A stretch of 6,108 bases of DNA from Pseudomonadota bacterium (GTDB lineage Bacteria; Pseudomonadota; Gammaproteobacteria; Burkholderiales; Burkholderiaceae_C), in NCBI GenBank assembly GCA_018241985.1, contig JAFECV010000146.1, forward strand, positions 1-6,108, read 5' to 3'. Shown here one piece after another: positions 6,013-6,108 of the stretch. The translations under genes and the position numbers were made by a program. A model generated the notes under the pieces. The model searched no databases. It was not told where the DNA came from and saw only the letters and a list, made by a program, of their open reading frames with translations. Each line of letters starts with the position of its first letter. The stretch's first letter is position 1.

Positions 6013-6108
6013 GTGCCCAGCTCGAAGTGCTCGAGCCGGGGCTGGCCGTCGCGGTGCAGGATCGCGGCCGCTTCGGTTTTCGCCGCCTCGGCGTGCCGGT
6101 GGCCGGTG
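6009..6108 (+). CDS. pxpC: 5-oxoprolinase subunit C (PxpC, KipA family), 5' fragment
   Basis: Only the first 33 codons are inside the window. They read MSAQLEVLEPGLAVAVQD, then RGRFGFRRLGVPVAG, which matches the characteristic N-terminus of the PxpC/KipA biotin-carboxylase-associated family (xVLxPGxxxxVQDxGRxGxxxxGVPxxG). The ATG at 6009 overlaps the pxpB stop in ATGA, the usual arrangement for these two subunits, which form a complex and are sometimes fused. PxpC works with PxpB on the ATP-dependent part of 5-oxoproline cleavage. The gene is expected to continue for roughly 300 further codons past the right edge, probably followed by pxpA (LamB/YcsF family), which is not visible. Confidence 0.9.
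   Translation, partial: MSAQLEVLEPGLAVAVQDRGRFGFRRLGVPVAG

Overview
The window is uniformly GC-rich, and third codon positions are almost all G or C in every gene. Gene content and protein style suggest a beta-proteobacterium of the Burkholderiales (Burkholderia, Cupriavidus or Bordetella type). That assignment is an inference from composition and protein families, because no marker gene is present. I see no RNA gene, mobile element or CRISPR array, and no gene-free stretch reaches 300 bases.

The left third (1-1978, minus strand) is a two-gene unit. An anion:cation-symporter-type MFS permease (662-1978) is followed 44 bases later by an acylating aldehyde dehydrogenase (617 down to the window edge, cut off before its catalytic cysteine). 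The dehydrogenase resembles SauS, the CoA-acylating sulfoacetaldehyde dehydrogenase of sulfoacetate breakdown, and the permease is of the type represented by SauU. The best reading is the start of a sulfoacetate-type C2 uptake and catabolism operon. The substrate is inferred.

The centre (2191-2973, minus strand) encodes a complete IclR-family regulator. A probable intrinsic terminator (2102-2142) lies just after it, and the 212-base gap before the permease contains two overlapping inverted repeats. The other side of the regulator is a 249-base divergent control region. It holds a perfect 19-bp inverted repeat, a tandem heptamer, a plausible sigma-70 promoter and a GC-rich hairpin.

The right half (3223-6108, plus strand) is an ordered operon: a DUF1445/YcsI putative hydro-lyase, an MFS transporter, PxpB, and the start of PxpC. 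PxpB and PxpC are two subunits of the ATP-dependent prokaryotic 5-oxoprolinase PxpABC; PxpA would be expected beyond the right edge or elsewhere. The gene set parallels the Bacillus subtilis kip locus (ycsF-ycsG-ycsI-kipI-kipA-kipR), where the regulator KipR is also of the IclR family. The IclR protein here is therefore most simply the local regulator of 5-oxoproline use, though it could also act on the left-hand operon.

The most unusual feature is the right-hand MFS gene (4106-5158). It is an intact open frame with a good ribosome binding site, but the protein is only 350 residues. It runs from the end of TM6 straight into what looks like the start of TM8, so the central loop and TM7 appear to have been lost in frame near base 4660.
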